Of a stretch of DNA of 64,000 nucleotides, positions 20,932 through 29,638 are shown in pieces (the first letter of the stretch is position 1; every line of letters starts with the position of its first letter). Source of the stretch: Stenotrophomonas maltophilia. Its GTDB lineage: Bacteria > Pseudomonadota > Gammaproteobacteria > Xanthomonadales > Xanthomonadaceae. The notes under the pieces are model-generated. The model was not told the origin of the DNA and searched no databases. It worked only from the letters and a program-made list of their open reading frames with translations. The position numbers and the translations under genes were made by a program. The DNA lies in contig NZ_CP090423.1 of NCBI RefSeq assembly GCF_023518235.1, positions 1,798,001-1,862,000 on the forward strand, read 5' to 3'.

Positions 20932-22320
20932 TCAGGCCAGCACCTGGTAGCAGGGCTGGTATTCGCCGGAGATCTTCATCCGGCGCTGCTCGACGAAGGC
21001 GCGCAGCAGCGCATCCAGCGCCTGCATCATGTCCGTGTCGCCATGGATCTGGAATGGGCCGAACTGCTCGATGCGGCGCATGCCATCTTCCTTCACGTTG
21101 CCGGCCACGATGCCCGAGAACGCCCGGCGCAGGTCGGCCGCCAGCGCATGCGGTGCACGCCCGTGGTGCAGGTCCAGCGCGGCCATCGCCTCATGGGTGG
21201 GCACGAACGGCTGCTGGTACTCCCACGGAATCTCGATGGACCAGTTGAAGAAGAACGAATCCTTCTGCGCCAGGCGGTGCTCGCGCACGCGCTTGATGCC
21301 GCTGGCCATCTTCTTGGCCACCGCGACCGGATCGCCGATGATGATCTCGTAGCGTTCGGCGGCCGCATCGCCCAGGGTCAGGCGGATGAAACGATCGATC
21401 TGCTCGAAGTACGGCGCCGCCACGGTCGGTCCGGTCAGGATCAGCGGGAACGGCAGATCCTTGTTCTCTTCGCGCAGCAGGATGCCGAGCAGGTACAGGA
21501 TCTCTTCGGCGGTGCCGACGCCACCGGCGAACACGATGATGCCGTGGCCGATGCGGACGAAGGCCTCCAGCCGCTTCTCGATGTCCGGCATGATCACCAG
21601 GTGGTTGACGATCGGGTTCGGCGACTCGGCGGCGATGATGCCCGGTTCGGTCAGGCCGATATAGCGGGTGACCGTCCTGCGCTGCTTGGCATGGGCGATG
21701 GTGGCGCCCTTCATCGGGCCCTTCATGGCGCCCGGGCCGCAGCCGGTGCAGATGTCCAGACCGCGCAGGCCCAGCTCGTAGCCGACCTGCTTGGTGTACA
21801 GGTATTCGTCGCGCGAGATCGAGTGGCCGCCCCAGCACACCACCAGGTTCGGGTCACCCGGGTTGAGGATGCGTGCGTTGCGCAGCAGGCCGAACACCGC
21901 GTTGGTGATGCCCTCGGACGATTCCAGCTCGGCCGCGTAAGCCGGGCCCATCTCGATGGCCATGTAGGCCAGGTCACGCACCACCGCGAACAGCAGCTCG
22001 GCCACGCCGCGGATGATCTCGCCATCGACGAAGGCCATCGCCGGCGCGTTGGAAAGATCGATGCGTACGCCGCGATCCTGCTGCGCCACCTGGATGTCGA
22101 AATCCGGATAGAGATCGCGCGCCGCGCGCGGATCGTCCGAGGCACTGCCGCTGGTCAGCACCGCCAGCGCACAGCGGCGCAGCAGTTCGTGCATGCCGCC
22201 GGCGGAGGCATCGCGCAGCCGTGCGACTTCAGCGCGCGAGAGTACGTCCAGCCCGCCGCGCGGGTAGATCCGTGCATCCTGCACCGGCAGCGCACGGGCC
22301 GCCTTTTCGTTCGTGGTCAT
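20932..22320 (-). CDS. ppnN: Nucleotide 5'-monophosphate nucleosidase (LOG family, PpnN/YgdH-like)
   Basis: A 462-residue cytoplasmic enzyme of the long PpnN branch of the LOG/lysine-decarboxylase-like family, which splits purine and pyrimidine monophosphates into base and ribose 5-phosphate. Visible features are the nucleotide-binding CWGGHSISRDEY region, CTGCGPGAMKGPMKGA, the family motif FAGGVGTAEEILYLLG (the equivalent of PGGxGTxxE), and the N- and C-terminal extensions found in PpnN, where they mediate (p)ppGpp regulation in E. coli. ATG at 22318-22320 is taken as start; a TTG six bases upstream has a better-placed AAGGA and is an alternative. Confidence 0.9.
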   Translation of the reverse strand: MTTNEKAARALPVQDARIYPRGGLDVLSRAEVARLRDASAGGMHELLRRCALAVLTSGSASDDPRAARDLYPDFDIQVAQQDRGVRIDLSNAPAMAFVDGEIIRGVAELLFAVVRDLAYMAIEMGPAYAAELESSEGITNAVFGLLRNARILNPGDPNLVVCWGGHSISRDEYLYTKQVGYELGLRGLDICTGCGPGAMKGPMKGATIAHAKQRRTVTRYIGLTEPGIIAAESPNPIVNHLVIMPDIEKRLEAFVRIGHGIIVFAGGVGTAEEILYLLGILLREENKDLPFPLILTGPTVAAPYFEQIDRFIRLTLGDAAAERYEIIIGDPVAVAKKMASGIKRVREHRLAQKDSFFFNWSIEIPWEYQQPFVPTHEAMAALDLHHGRAPHALAADLRRAFSGIVAGNVKEDGMRRIEQFGPFQIHGDTDMMQALDALLRAFVEQRRMKISGEYQPCYQVLA

Positions 22321-22379
22321 GTCCAATTTTTCGCTTCCTTCAAGGTTTCCGACTGTACTGCCGCCCCCTTAAAAAGCAA

Positions 22380-22402
22380 AACGGTCGGGAAGCCCGACCG
22401 TT
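22380..22402 (-). terminator. Second hairpin terminator between the TonB receptor and ppnN
   Basis: A ten-base-pair stem (22380-22389 with 22393-22402, loop of three) is followed on the minus strand by TTTTGCTTTTT. It would stop read-through from the receptor gene before ppnN, suggesting that ppnN has its own promoter in the 60 bp downstream of it. Confidence 0.65.
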
Positions 22403-22518
22403 GGATGTGTGCCGACCGCGCTCACCGTTCCGGGACCGCTCTGCGGCGTTGGCGCCGCGCACATTTCTGGATGCTACGCCGTTGCCCACCGACCTGCAAG
22501 GACTTTCGGCGCAAAGGA

Positions 22519-22544
22519 AAACGGCCGGGTTTCCCCGGCCGTTT
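22519..22544 (-). terminator. Terminator of the TonB-dependent receptor gene
   Basis: An eleven-base-pair stem (22519-22529 with 22534-22544) starts about 29 bp after the receptor stop codon and is followed on the minus strand by TTTTCCTTT. Together with the hairpin at 22380-22402 it forms a double terminator. Confidence 0.7.
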
Positions 22545-22572
22545 CCGTCTACAGCGTGGCTACATCAGTGCA

Positions 22573-25500
22573 TCAGAACTGGTAGCGGAAGCCCAGCTGC
22601 AGCGACCACTGCGAGACACCGGCATCGAAGCCGTCGGCATCCTGGTTGGCCACGCTCGGGGTGTCCGCGCCGGTGAAGTTGTACACGTACTTGCCCTGGT
22701 ACAGACCCTGCAGGGTCGCAACACGGCTGTTGGCGTAGAAGCCGTAGTCGTAGATGTTGCCCCACTTCTTGTTCAGCATGTTGCCGACGTTCTGGATGTC
22801 GACCCAGATCTCCGACTTGTGCCCCTTCATGAAGCCCGGCAGCTGCTGGCTGATGCGCACGTCGAAGGTGTTGATCCAGCCGGTACGGAAACCGTTGGCC
22901 GGTGCCACGCTGCCAGCGTACTTCTCCAGCTGCGGGTTCTGTGCCAGCCAGGCGAAGAACTTCTTCTCCATGTCAGCATCGGCAACGAACTGGCCACTGG
23001 CGTTCAGCGCGCCGAACAGCACTTCACCGCGCTGCGGCACGTAGAACAGGTCATTGCCCGAACGGCCATCGCCATTGGCATCGTTGGCATAGATGTAGCT
23101 GAACGGACGACCGCTGCGGCCTTCATACACCAGGCCCACCTTGGTTTCGTAGTCGCCGAAGAACTTGTGCTTCCAGTTCAGCGAGCCCGACAGGCGGTCA
23201 CGGATCTGGTAACGCGAGGTGGTCAGCTGATCGGCGTTGGCGTCGAAGGCGTACTGGTAGCCCCAGCCGGAACCGGCGGTGGAGCTGGTCAGCGAACCCA
23301 CTTCCTTGGCATCGGTATAGGTGTAGCCGATGTTCCAGGACCAGTCGCTGTCATTGCTCCACGGCTTGGCCAGCGAGAAGGTGGCCTGCGAGGTGCGACC
23401 CTTGTCGGTGTTGTTGATCAGGTAAACCGCGTCGAAGTCACCGTTGGCGCGGTTGCGCACGTCACCGGTGGCCCACAGGCGGCCGTCGGCAGCCGGGTTG
23501 TAGTAGTTGACGCGACCGTCGGCACCGACCTGGCGACCCTGGCCCAGGTTCAGGTGCTGGTAGTACAGACCGTCCTTGACCTTGGTGACCAGCAGTTCAG
23601 CCGACGCCACGATGCCGTACCACGGCAGTTCGTGATCCAGCGCGATGTTGGCCTTGTAGATCGACGGCAGCTTGAAGTCCTTGCCGACGAAGCTGACGTT
23701 CTGGCGCGCCAGACCCGGGGTGGACGGGACCGGCTGGTTGTCCTTGTCCGCGTTGAACTGCTGCCCGTTGTAACGGGTGAGGTTGTAGGTGGTGTAGTTG
23801 AAGCCAGTGGTGGAGTAGCTGTTGCTCAGCCACACCTGCGGAGCGTCACCCTGGAACAGGCCCACGCCGCCGCGCAGCTGGGTCGGACGCTCGGTGTCGA
23901 AGGTGTAGTTGAAGCCCAGGCGCGGCTGGATCAGGAAGCTGCCACCAAACACCTTGCTGTTGTCATAGCCGAAGGCGTTCAGCGCCTTCTGGTTGAAGGT
24001 CGGCGACGGGCTGGTGTCCGGACGGTCAGCGCGCACGCCCATGGTCAGGGTCAGGTTGCTGTTGACATACCAGGTGTCCTGCACGAACAGCGCCAGGTTG
24101 CTGAACTTGTAGTCAGCAGCGATCGAACCCGGCTGGTTTTCCTTGTTGTACAGGTAGGTCTGCCAGACACCGTTCTGGAAGTTGTCCAGGCCGTAGAAGG
24201 TGTAGGTGCCCCACGAGTTGGCGCCGAAGTAGTTGTAGATGTCGTTGGTGTCGTAGGAGGCACCGAACTTCAGGTCGTGGTCGCCCAGGGTCCAGGTCGC
24301 TGCGGCGTAATAGTTCCACGCCTTGGTCTTCAGGATGTTGTCCTGCGAGTTGGCTTCCGTACCCAGGTACAGCGAGTCACCCTGCGGGGTGGTGGCATTA
24401 CGCGGGAAGTAGATACGGATGCTCGGGGCATTCGTCGGCACGTCACGGATCGAGGAGAACTCGCGGTACGAGGCCTTCAGCTCGGTCGAGAAGGTGTCGG
24501 TCCAGTCGCTGAACAGCTGCGCGACGTAGCTCTCGTTGGTCTTGCCCTGCTGGTACCAGTACGAGCTCAGCGACGCGGCCGAAGTCGAGTTCATGCCATT
24601 GATGCGCAGCTTGCTCTGGTCGATCTTGCTGTAGCGGATGTTGGCACGGTGGTTGTCGCTGATGTTCCAGTCCAGCTTCAGCGCGTACTCTTCCATGGTG
24701 GTGTCGCCGTTGCTCTCGGTGCCGCCGGCCTCGAAGCCGTAGACGTCCCGGGCAATCTGCTGCGCGCGCGCCACATCAGCGGCGTTGAAGTTGGCATTGG
24801 CCTTGCCCAGCGCGGTGCCGGAGATGTCGGCGCCCGGAGCGGCCTGCTCGAACTTCTCGTAGTTGGCGAAGAAGAACAGCTTGTCCTTGACCAGCGGACC
24901 ACCCAGGGTCATGCCGTAGGTCTTTTCCTTGGTGAAGCCCTTGAACGGCTGGCCTTCCGGGTTGTCGCCGAACCAGTCGCCATCACGGTAGGTGCCGTAC
25001 ACCGAACCGTGGAATTCATTGGTACCCGACTTGGTCACCGCGTTGACGGTGGCGCCGGCGGCAGCAGCGATGCTGACGTCGTAGTTGGACAGGTTGATGT
25101 CCAGCGCTTCGATGGCTTCCATCGCGACCGGCTGACGGCGGGTCGGCATGTTGTTGCCTTCCAGGCCGAAGGTGTCGCTGGCCGACACGCCGTCGATGTT
25201 GATCGAGTTGAAGCGCGGGTTCTGGCCGCCGGCCGAGATCGAGCCCGAGGCGCGATCGATGAAGGTCACGCGCGGATCCAGGCGCATCAGATCCTGGATG
25301 TTGCCGCCGATGGACGGCGCAACTTCGATCTGCTGCTGGCTGATGTTGGTGCCCGAGCCCATCTTGGTGGCGCTGAACACTTCCGAGCCGCCGCCGACAG
25401 CGGTGACCTGCACGGTGTCCAGGTTGGTCGCGCCGGTCAGATCGCCGGTCAGCGTCGCGTTGATGGTGCCGGTCTGGTTCACGCCCAGGTAGACGCCATC

Positions 25501-25785
25501 TTCGGTCTTGGTGCCTTCACCCGGCTTGGTGATGGTGATGCTGTACGGACCACCCACGCGCAGGCCGCGCGCGTTGTATCGACCGGCCGCATCGGTGGTC
25601 GCACGCGAAACGGTGCCCGACTCGGTATGGGTGATGGTGACTTCAGCGCCAGCGACGGGCTGGCCGCCGCGGGTCACGACCTGGCCGCCGACACCGGCAG
25701 AGGTGCTCTGGGCGAAGGCGGGAGCGGCAGCAAGTGCAGCCACGAGACCAAGGGTAAGCTTGGACATCCGGAGTGGGTGGGTCAT
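22573..25785 (-). CDS. TonB-dependent receptor with N-terminal carboxypeptidase-regulatory-like domain (Oar-like)
   Basis: A 1070-residue outer-membrane protein. It begins with a clear signal peptide (MTHPLRMSKLTLGLVAALAAAPAFAQ). A CarboxypepD_reg-like beta-sandwich follows (about residues 30-105, with DAAGRYNARGLRVG). Next is a plug domain (about 120-250, with IEVAPSIGGNIQDLMRLDPRV), then a long 22-stranded barrel ending in a terminal Phe (LGFRYQF). This layout matches the Oar/OmpA-related receptors abundant in xanthomonads, which take up peptides or proteins, metals or glycans. The substrate cannot be told. ATG at 25783-25785 gives the signal peptide; the frame is open 16 codons further. 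It forms a single-gene unit with its own terminators. Confidence 0.92.
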   Translation of the reverse strand: MTHPLRMSKLTLGLVAALAAAPAFAQSTSAGVGGQVVTRGGQPVAGAEVTITHTESGTVSRATTDAAGRYNARGLRVGGPYSITITKPGEGTKTEDGVYLGVNQTGTINATLTGDLTGATNLDTVQVTAVGGGSEVFSATKMGSGTNISQQQIEVAPSIGGNIQDLMRLDPRVTFIDRASGSISAGGQNPRFNSINIDGVSASDTFGLEGNNMPTRRQPVAMEAIEALDINLSNYDVSIAAAAGATVNAVTKSGTNEFHGSVYGTYRDGDWFGDNPEGQPFKGFTKEKTYGMTLGGPLVKDKLFFFANYEKFEQAAPGADISGTALGKANANFNAADVARAQQIARDVYGFEAGGTESNGDTTMEEYALKLDWNISDNHRANIRYSKIDQSKLRINGMNSTSAASLSSYWYQQGKTNESYVAQLFSDWTDTFSTELKASYREFSSIRDVPTNAPSIRIYFPRNATTPQGDSLYLGTEANSQDNILKTKAWNYYAAATWTLGDHDLKFGASYDTNDIYNYFGANSWGTYTFYGLDNFQNGVWQTYLYNKENQPGSIAADYKFSNLALFVQDTWYVNSNLTLTMGVRADRPDTSPSPTFNQKALNAFGYDNSKVFGGSFLIQPRLGFNYTFDTERPTQLRGGVGLFQGDAPQVWLSNSYSTTGFNYTTYNLTRYNGQQFNADKDNQPVPSTPGLARQNVSFVGKDFKLPSIYKANIALDHELPWYGIVASAELLVTKVKDGLYYQHLNLGQGRQVGADGRVNYYNPAADGRLWATGDVRNRANGDFDAVYLINNTDKGRTSQATFSLAKPWSNDSDWSWNIGYTYTDAKEVGSLTSSTAGSGWGYQYAFDANADQLTTSRYQIRDRLSGSLNWKHKFFGDYETKVGLVYEGRSGRPFSYIYANDANGDGRSGNDLFYVPQRGEVLFGALNASGQFVADADMEKKFFAWLAQNPQLEKYAGSVAPANGFRTGWINTFDVRISQQLPGFMKGHKSEIWVDIQNVGNMLNKKWGNIYDYGFYANSRVATLQGLYQGKYVYNFTGADTPSVANQDADGFDAGVSQWSLQLGFRYQF

Positions 25786-26017
25786 TTTTCGGTAGCCTCG
25801 ATGCGAGTTGGCGATGGCGGAAAAAAAGCGCATCCAAACAGCCCTGCGGGTGGCTGGTCGGAGAGTTATCTGGGGTTCCCTACCGCCTGGCTGAAGGCAG
25901 CCATAACGGTTAACACTAGATTAACACGCTACGCCTTCAATGTGACGGTTGTGCGACAAACGGCACCGGATCGCAACGCAATCGTGACGGGATCTTCATT
26001 CCGCCTTACGGCCACCT
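25786..26017 (-). promoter_or_regulatory. AT-rich promoter region of the TonB-dependent receptor
   Basis: This 232-bp gap contains the most AT-rich stretch nearby (about 25895-25950, with GTTAACACTAGATTAACAC), against a GC-rich background. It lies directly upstream of the receptor start. It probably holds the receptor promoter and possibly an operator: GTTAAC and ATTAAC are two partly repeated half-sites. No known operator consensus was identified. Confidence 0.4.
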
Positions 26018-26794
26018 TCACACAGCGGCCGGGTCACCGCTGGCATCGAGGATCTGCCCCCGCCAGGCGCCACCGGCGCCGGACAGCAGGGTCACAGCCG
26101 CCGCTGCGGCGGCCTCCGGGCCTTGCGCAGCCGGATCCTGGTCGACCGAGTAGGCGCGGGCCCGCAGGGCCGTGCGCAGGGGGCCGGGATAGAGGCCACT
26201 GACCCGCACCGGGCTGCGCCCGAGTTCGTCATGCAGGCTGCCGATCAACCCGCGCAGGCCGTGCTGGGCCACGCCGTAGCCGCCCCAGTAGGCCTGCCCG
26301 ACCCGTTCGGGCGCATCCACCGCGAACACCAGGGCCGCATCCTCGCGCTGCCGCAGCAGCGGCAGGCAGGCCTGCGCCAGCCAGGCCGGGGCGGTCAGGG
26401 TGACATGGAGGGCACGGGCGAAGCTGGCCGGATCGGCCAGTTCGAACGGCGTCAACCCCGGGAAATGGGCGGCACAGACCAGCACGCCGTCCAGCCGCCC
26501 CAGCTCACGCTGCAGGGCCTGGGCCAGCTCGGCATAGTCATCGGGTCCGGCCCCTTCCAGGTCCAGCGGGTACAGCAGGGGTTCGGGGCCAGCGGCCTGG
26601 ACCTGGGCATAGACGCGATCCAGCCGGCGCGGCTTGCGCCCCAGCAGCACCACGGTCGCGCCGGCTGCGGCGGCCGCGACCGCCGCAGCGCTGCCCAGGC
26701 CGCCGCCGGCGCCGGCCACCAGCACCACACGGTCCTGCAACGGGCGGCCATCGAGCGCCCCCTCCGTCGGTGACGTCGATGGCTTGGCACTCAT
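26018..26794 (-). CDS. Short-chain dehydrogenase/reductase-like protein with altered catalytic residues
   Basis: A 258-residue Rossmann protein closest in pattern to the YciK-type SDRs. The cofactor loop GAGGGLG is at residues 28-34, and VCAAH (106-110) replaces the usual NNAG. The active-site Tyr173 is present in the context WGGYGVAQHG. The lysine four residues later (YxxxK) is Gln177, and the serine expected in the preceding strand (SSS in YciK) falls in AVDAP. So Tyr is kept while Ser and Lys appear to be lost. The start overlaps the grxD stop (ATGA-type), implying an operon with grxD. It may be a weak or non-classical oxidoreductase, or a binding protein. Confidence 0.85.
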   Translation of the reverse strand: MSAKPSTSPTEGALDGRPLQDRVVLVAGAGGGLGSAAAVAAAAAGATVVLLGRKPRRLDRVYAQVQAAGPEPLLYPLDLEGAGPDDYAELAQALQRELGRLDGVLVCAAHFPGLTPFELADPASFARALHVTLTAPAWLAQACLPLLRQREDAALVFAVDAPERVGQAYWGGYGVAQHGLRGLIGSLHDELGRSPVRVSGLYPGPLRTALRARAYSVDQDPAAQGPEAAAAAAVTLLSGAGGAWRGQILDASGDPAAV

Positions 26795-27111
26795 CCCTGC
26801 GTGGCCTCTTCGACGATGCGCTTGAGCTCGCCGGATTCGAACAGCTCCATGACGATGTCGCAGCCGCCGATCAGCTCGCCGTTGATGAACAGCTGCGGGA
26901 AGGTTGGAAGATTGGAGAAGCGCGGCAGGTTGGCACGGATCTCCGGCTCTTCGAGCACGTTGACGGTGCGCAGGGTCACGGCACCGGCGGCCATCAATGC
27001 CTGCACGGCGCGGCTGGAAAAGCCGCACATCGGGTACTGCGGAGAGCCCTTCATGAACAACACGAGCGGGTAACGATCGACCTCGGCCTGGATTTGCTGC
27101 ATTACCGCCAC
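26791..27111 (-). CDS. grxD: Monothiol glutaredoxin, Grx4 family
   Basis: A 106-residue CGFS-type glutaredoxin that carries [2Fe-2S] clusters and takes part in iron-sulfur delivery. The active site PMCGFS has its cysteine at residue 29. The NLPTFPQLFINGELIGG segment provides the cis-Pro glutathione site, and GGCDIVMEL follows. GTG at 27109-27111 is chosen because AAGGAG lies seven bases upstream; an ATG three codons later is possible and a TTG further upstream is unlikely. It is divergent from the superoxide dismutase gene with about 120 bp between starts, similar to the grxD-sodB neighbourhood in E. coli. Confidence 0.94.
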   Translation of the reverse strand: MAVMQQIQAEVDRYPLVLFMKGSPQYPMCGFSSRAVQALMAAGAVTLRTVNVLEEPEIRANLPRFSNLPTFPQLFINGELIGGCDIVMELFESGELKRIVEEATQG

Positions 27112-27231
27112 AACCTCACTCCTTGCTTCGCCGGACAAACCGACCGTGATGGTCGGCTAGACTGCCCACGGTAGCCGCCATTGTAAGCCGATGGAACCAG
27201 CTGCCGCCGCCCCCTGGCCACGAACCTGTCC

Positions 27232-27810
27232 ATGCCCGTCGAATTGCCCGCCCTGCCCTACCTCTCCGGCTCCCTGCAGCCGCACCTGTCCGCCCAGACC
27301 GTGGAGCTGCACCACGGCCGGCATCACCGCGCCCATGTCGATGCGGTCAATGCCGCCATCCTCGGCACGGAATGGGAAGAAGCCCCCCTGGAAGACATCG
27401 TCCGCCACAGCCAGGGCGCGCTGTTCGACGCAGCGGCGCAGGCCTGGAACCATGGCTTCTACTGGCAATGCCTGCGCCCGCGGGGCGGCGGCGAGCCGCA
27501 GGGCCGCCTCGGCGAGCTGATCAAGCGCCAGTTCGGCGACCTGCAGCGACTGCGCGAAGAGTTCAACCGCACCGCACTGAGCCTGTTCGGCTCCGGCTGG
27601 GTATGGCTGGTGCAGCACCCGGGCGGGCAGCTGGGCATCCAGGCGACCCGCAATGCAGGCACCCCACTGACCGGCGAAAGCACGCCACTGCTGGGCTGCA
27701 ATCTGTGGGAACACGCCTACTACACCGACTACCAGAACGACCGCGCGCGTTATCTGGACGCGTTCTGGCAACTGGCCAACTGGGAATTCGCAGAGAGCCA
27801 GCTGCGCTGA
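27232..27810 (+). CDS. sodB: Iron/manganese superoxide dismutase family protein with changed metal-site residues
   Basis: A 192-residue protein that aligns end to end with E. coli SodB without gaps up to about residue 161. His27, His74 (WNHGFYW) and His161 (WEHAYY) match three of the four metal ligands. The fourth ligand, Asp157 in SodB (VDVWEH), is Asn157 here (GCNLWEH, codon AAT). The gateway tyrosine (Tyr34 in mature SodB numbering) is His35. The outer-sphere Gln in AAQAWNH is kept. Fold and family are certain, but normal dismutase activity is doubtful unless Asn can bind metal. It is divergent from grxD. The symbol is given by similarity and synteny only. Confidence 0.88.
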   Translation: MPVELPALPYLSGSLQPHLSAQTVELHHGRHHRAHVDAVNAAILGTEWEEAPLEDIVRHSQGALFDAAAQAWNHGFYWQCLRPRGGGEPQGRLGELIKRQFGDLQRLREEFNRTALSLFGSGWVWLVQHPGGQLGIQATRNAGTPLTGESTPLLGCNLWEHAYYTDYQNDRARYLDAFWQLANWEFAESQLR

Positions 27811-27838
27811 GGCAACAACCCGGCTCTATCGGAAAGCA

Positions 27839-27934
27839 GCGGCTGGCGCCCTGTTTCAACGCGGAATCCACGCGCACGGTCTGGACGCGTTCTGACAACG
27901 GGTCAGCCGGGAGTTCACCGAAGCCCGCCATCAG
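27839..27934 (-). pseudogene. Degenerate partial copy of the adjacent AhpD-like gene
   Basis: The stretch closely resembles the interior of the AhpD-like gene around 28147-28237. Both begin GGCTGGCGCCCTG and continue with TTCAACGC, GCATCCACG-like and GCACGGT words in the same order. Read on the minus strand it still encodes VRVDSALKQGASR, against VHVDAALKQGASR in the intact gene. It has no start, no CxxC and no continuous frame. It ends at a SMAG repeat. It looks like a small tandem duplication that has decayed. Confidence 0.6.
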
Positions 27935-28016
27935 GTAGTGCCGGCCGCTGGCCGGCAACCCCGTAGGCGCACAGAGAAGGCGGATCTGCCGGCCAGCGGC
28001 CAGCGGCCGGCACTAC
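27935..28016. repeat. Pair of inverted SMAG (GTAG/CTAC) elements
   Basis: A left hairpin starting GTAG (27935, arms GCCGGCC/GGCCGGC) and a right hairpin ending CTAC (28016, GCCGGCC...GGCCGGC) face each other across about 27 bp. This is the head-to-head form of the Stenotrophomonas GTAG repeats. They may fold into one long stem-loop in RNA and end the sod or AhpD-like transcripts. Confidence 0.8.
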
Positions 28017-28035
28017 CGGAAAACAGAACGGTGCC

Positions 28036-28377
28036 TCACGCGTTCTCGTGCGCCGCCACCGCGTCCATCACCCGCGCCGAATACACCAGCGCCGCACCGG
28101 CATTGAGCGATACCGCCACACCCAACGCTTCTGCGATTTCCTCGCGGCTGGCGCCCTGCTTCAACGCCGCATCCACGTGCACGGTGATGCAGCCATCGCA
28201 GCGGGTGGTCACCGCCACCGCCAGCGCGATCAGTTCACGGGTCTTGGCATCAAGGTGATTGGTCTGGGCACCCGCGTTGGACAGGGTGGCATAGCCCTTG
28301 AGCGTATCCGGCGAGAGTTTGCCGATCTCGCCGATGCGGCCCTTCAGTTCCTTGCGGTAGGCATTCCAGTCAAGCAT
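28036..28377 (-). CDS. AhpD-like carboxymuconolactone decarboxylase-family protein
   Basis: A 113-residue all-helical protein of the CMD/AhpD family. The redox motif CDGCITVH gives Cys60, Cys63 and His67, the peroxidase/disulfide-relay arrangement of AhpD-like proteins. TRELIALAVAVTTR and REEIAEALGVAV are the usual flanking helices. Probable role: small-thiol peroxidase or antioxidant partner. No ahpC lies nearby. The gene stands alone between SMAG repeats, and a decayed fragment of it is present at 27839-27934. Confidence 0.9.
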   Translation of the reverse strand: MLDWNAYRKELKGRIGEIGKLSPDTLKGYATLSNAGAQTNHLDAKTRELIALAVAVTTRCDGCITVHVDAALKQGASREEIAEALGVAVSLNAGAALVYSARVMDAVAAHENA

Positions 28378-28460
28378 GGTCGTGACTCCTGTGAAAGGAG
28401 CTCCACGCTATCACCGGCAGTGTTGCGCCGATGCCTGCACCGGCGCGTCACAGCGTTGCA

Positions 28461-28484
28461 ATGCCGGCCAGCGGCCGGCACTAG
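28461..28484. repeat. Single SMAG-like hairpin (CTAG variant)
   Basis: ATGCCGGCC-AGC-GGCCGGCACTAG lies between the AhpD-like gene and the purK stop. The element ends CTAG in place of CTAC. The arms are identical in sequence to those of the second element at 41204-41226. Confidence 0.7.
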
Positions 28485-28489
28485 CGGGC

Positions 28490-29638
28490 TCAGCGGTGGC
28501 GCAGCGCGTGCACCGCCGGCGCCACCTGCGCCTGCCGGTCCAGCTCCAGCCCGACCTGCTCCAGCGCGTCTGCCAGTGCAGCGGCATCGTCGTCGCGCAG
28601 CGTGGCGTGGCCGACCTTGCGGCCTTCGCGCGGCTGCTTGCCGTAGTCATGCCAATGGCCGCTGGCCTGGCCCAGCACCGGCAGCGGATCGGGCATCGCC
28701 CCCAGCCAGTTCAGCATGCAGGCGTGGCCGAGCATGCGGGTGCTGCCCAGCGGCAGGCCCAGCACGGCGCGCAGATGGTTCTCGAACTGCGAGGTCTCGC
28801 TGCCTTCGATGGTCCAATGGCCGGAGTTGTGCACGCGCGGCGCCATCTCGTTGGCCAGCAGTTCGCCATCACGGCAGAACAGCTCCAGCGCGAACACGCC
28901 GACATACTGCAGATGCTCGGCGACGCGACGCGCATAGCCGACCGCGGCGTCGTGCTCGGCGGCGGACAGCACCGCCGGCGCCACGCTGGCCGACAGCACG
29001 CCGTCGACATGCCAGTTGCCGGTCACCGGCCAGGCCAGGAAGCTGCCATCACGGCCACGCACGGCGACCACGCTGACTTCGCGCTGGAAGGCGACAAAGC
29101 CTTCCAGGATCAGCCCGGTGCGCTCGACCTGGGCTCCGAGCGCCTCCCATGCGGCGTCGATGTCGGCCGTGCTGCGCAGGCGGAACTGGCCCTTGCCGTC
29201 ATAGCCCAGGCGGCGGGTCTTGAGGATGCACGGCAGGCCAAACTCGGCGGCCTTGGCGGCCAGTTCGTCACGGCTGCGGATATCGGCGAAGGCGGGCAGT
29301 GGAATGCCCAACTGCTGGAACAGGGTCTTCTCGCTCAACCGGTCCTGGGCCACGGCCAGCGCCGACGGCGGCGGGTAGACCGGCACCTGTTCGGCCAGCC
29401 ACTGCGCACTGTCGGCCGGCACGTTCTCGAAATCGAAGGTGACCACATCCACCTTGGCGGCGAAATCTGCCAGCGCCTGGCGGTCGTCGAAGGCGGCGAC
29501 GGTGAGCGGGGCCAGCGGCCCGCTGCAGGCGTCAGCGGCCGGGTCGTACAGCTCAAAGCGCAGCCCCAGCGGTGCACCGGCCAGTACCATCATGCGGGCG
29601 AGCTGGCCGCCGCCCAGAATGCCGACGGTCAGACTCAT
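28490..29638 (-). CDS. purK: 5-(carboxyamino)imidazole ribonucleotide synthase
   Basis: PurK uses ATP and bicarbonate to carboxylate AIR to N5-CAIR in de novo purine synthesis. The 382-residue product has the ATP-grasp layout: an N-terminal [12 protein letters not shown] motif, the [18 protein letters not shown] loop, VAVRGRDG, and [16 protein letters not shown] with the metal-binding and AIR-binding residues. The start overlaps the purE stop (ATGA), so the two are translated together and supply successive steps. A SMAG hairpin lies just after its stop. Confidence 0.97.
   Translation of the reverse strand: MSLTVGILGGGQLARMMVLAGAPLGLRFELYDPAADACSGPLAPLTVAAFDDRQALADFAAKVDVVTFDFENVPADSAQWLAEQVPVYPPPSALAVAQDRLSEKTLFQQLGIPLPAFADIRSRDELAAKAAEFGLPCILKTRRLGYDGKGQFRLRSTADIDAAWEALGAQVERTGLILEGFVAFQREVSVVAVRGRDGSFLAWPVTGNWHVDGVLSASVAPAVLSAAEHDAAVGYARRVAEHLQYVGVFALELFCRDGELLANEMAPRVHNSGHWTIEGSETSQFENHLRAVLGLPLGSTRMLGHACMLNWLGAMPDPLPVLGQASGHWHDYGKQPREGRKVGHATLRDDDAAALADALEQVGLELDRQAQVAPAVHALRHR

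Noticed and set aside
20863..26202. Very long plus-strand open frame opposite ppnN and the TonB-dependent receptor
   Set aside because: It is the antisense shadow of two well-supported minus-strand genes in GC-rich DNA. Its translation is low-complexity (His/Arg/Gln/Val-rich) with no domains.
27935..28016. Possible CRISPR or small RNA gene from closely spaced inverted repeats
   Set aside because: Only two hairpins with GTAG/CTAC ends and no regular spacers; it matches the SMAG repeat pattern seen elsewhere in the window.
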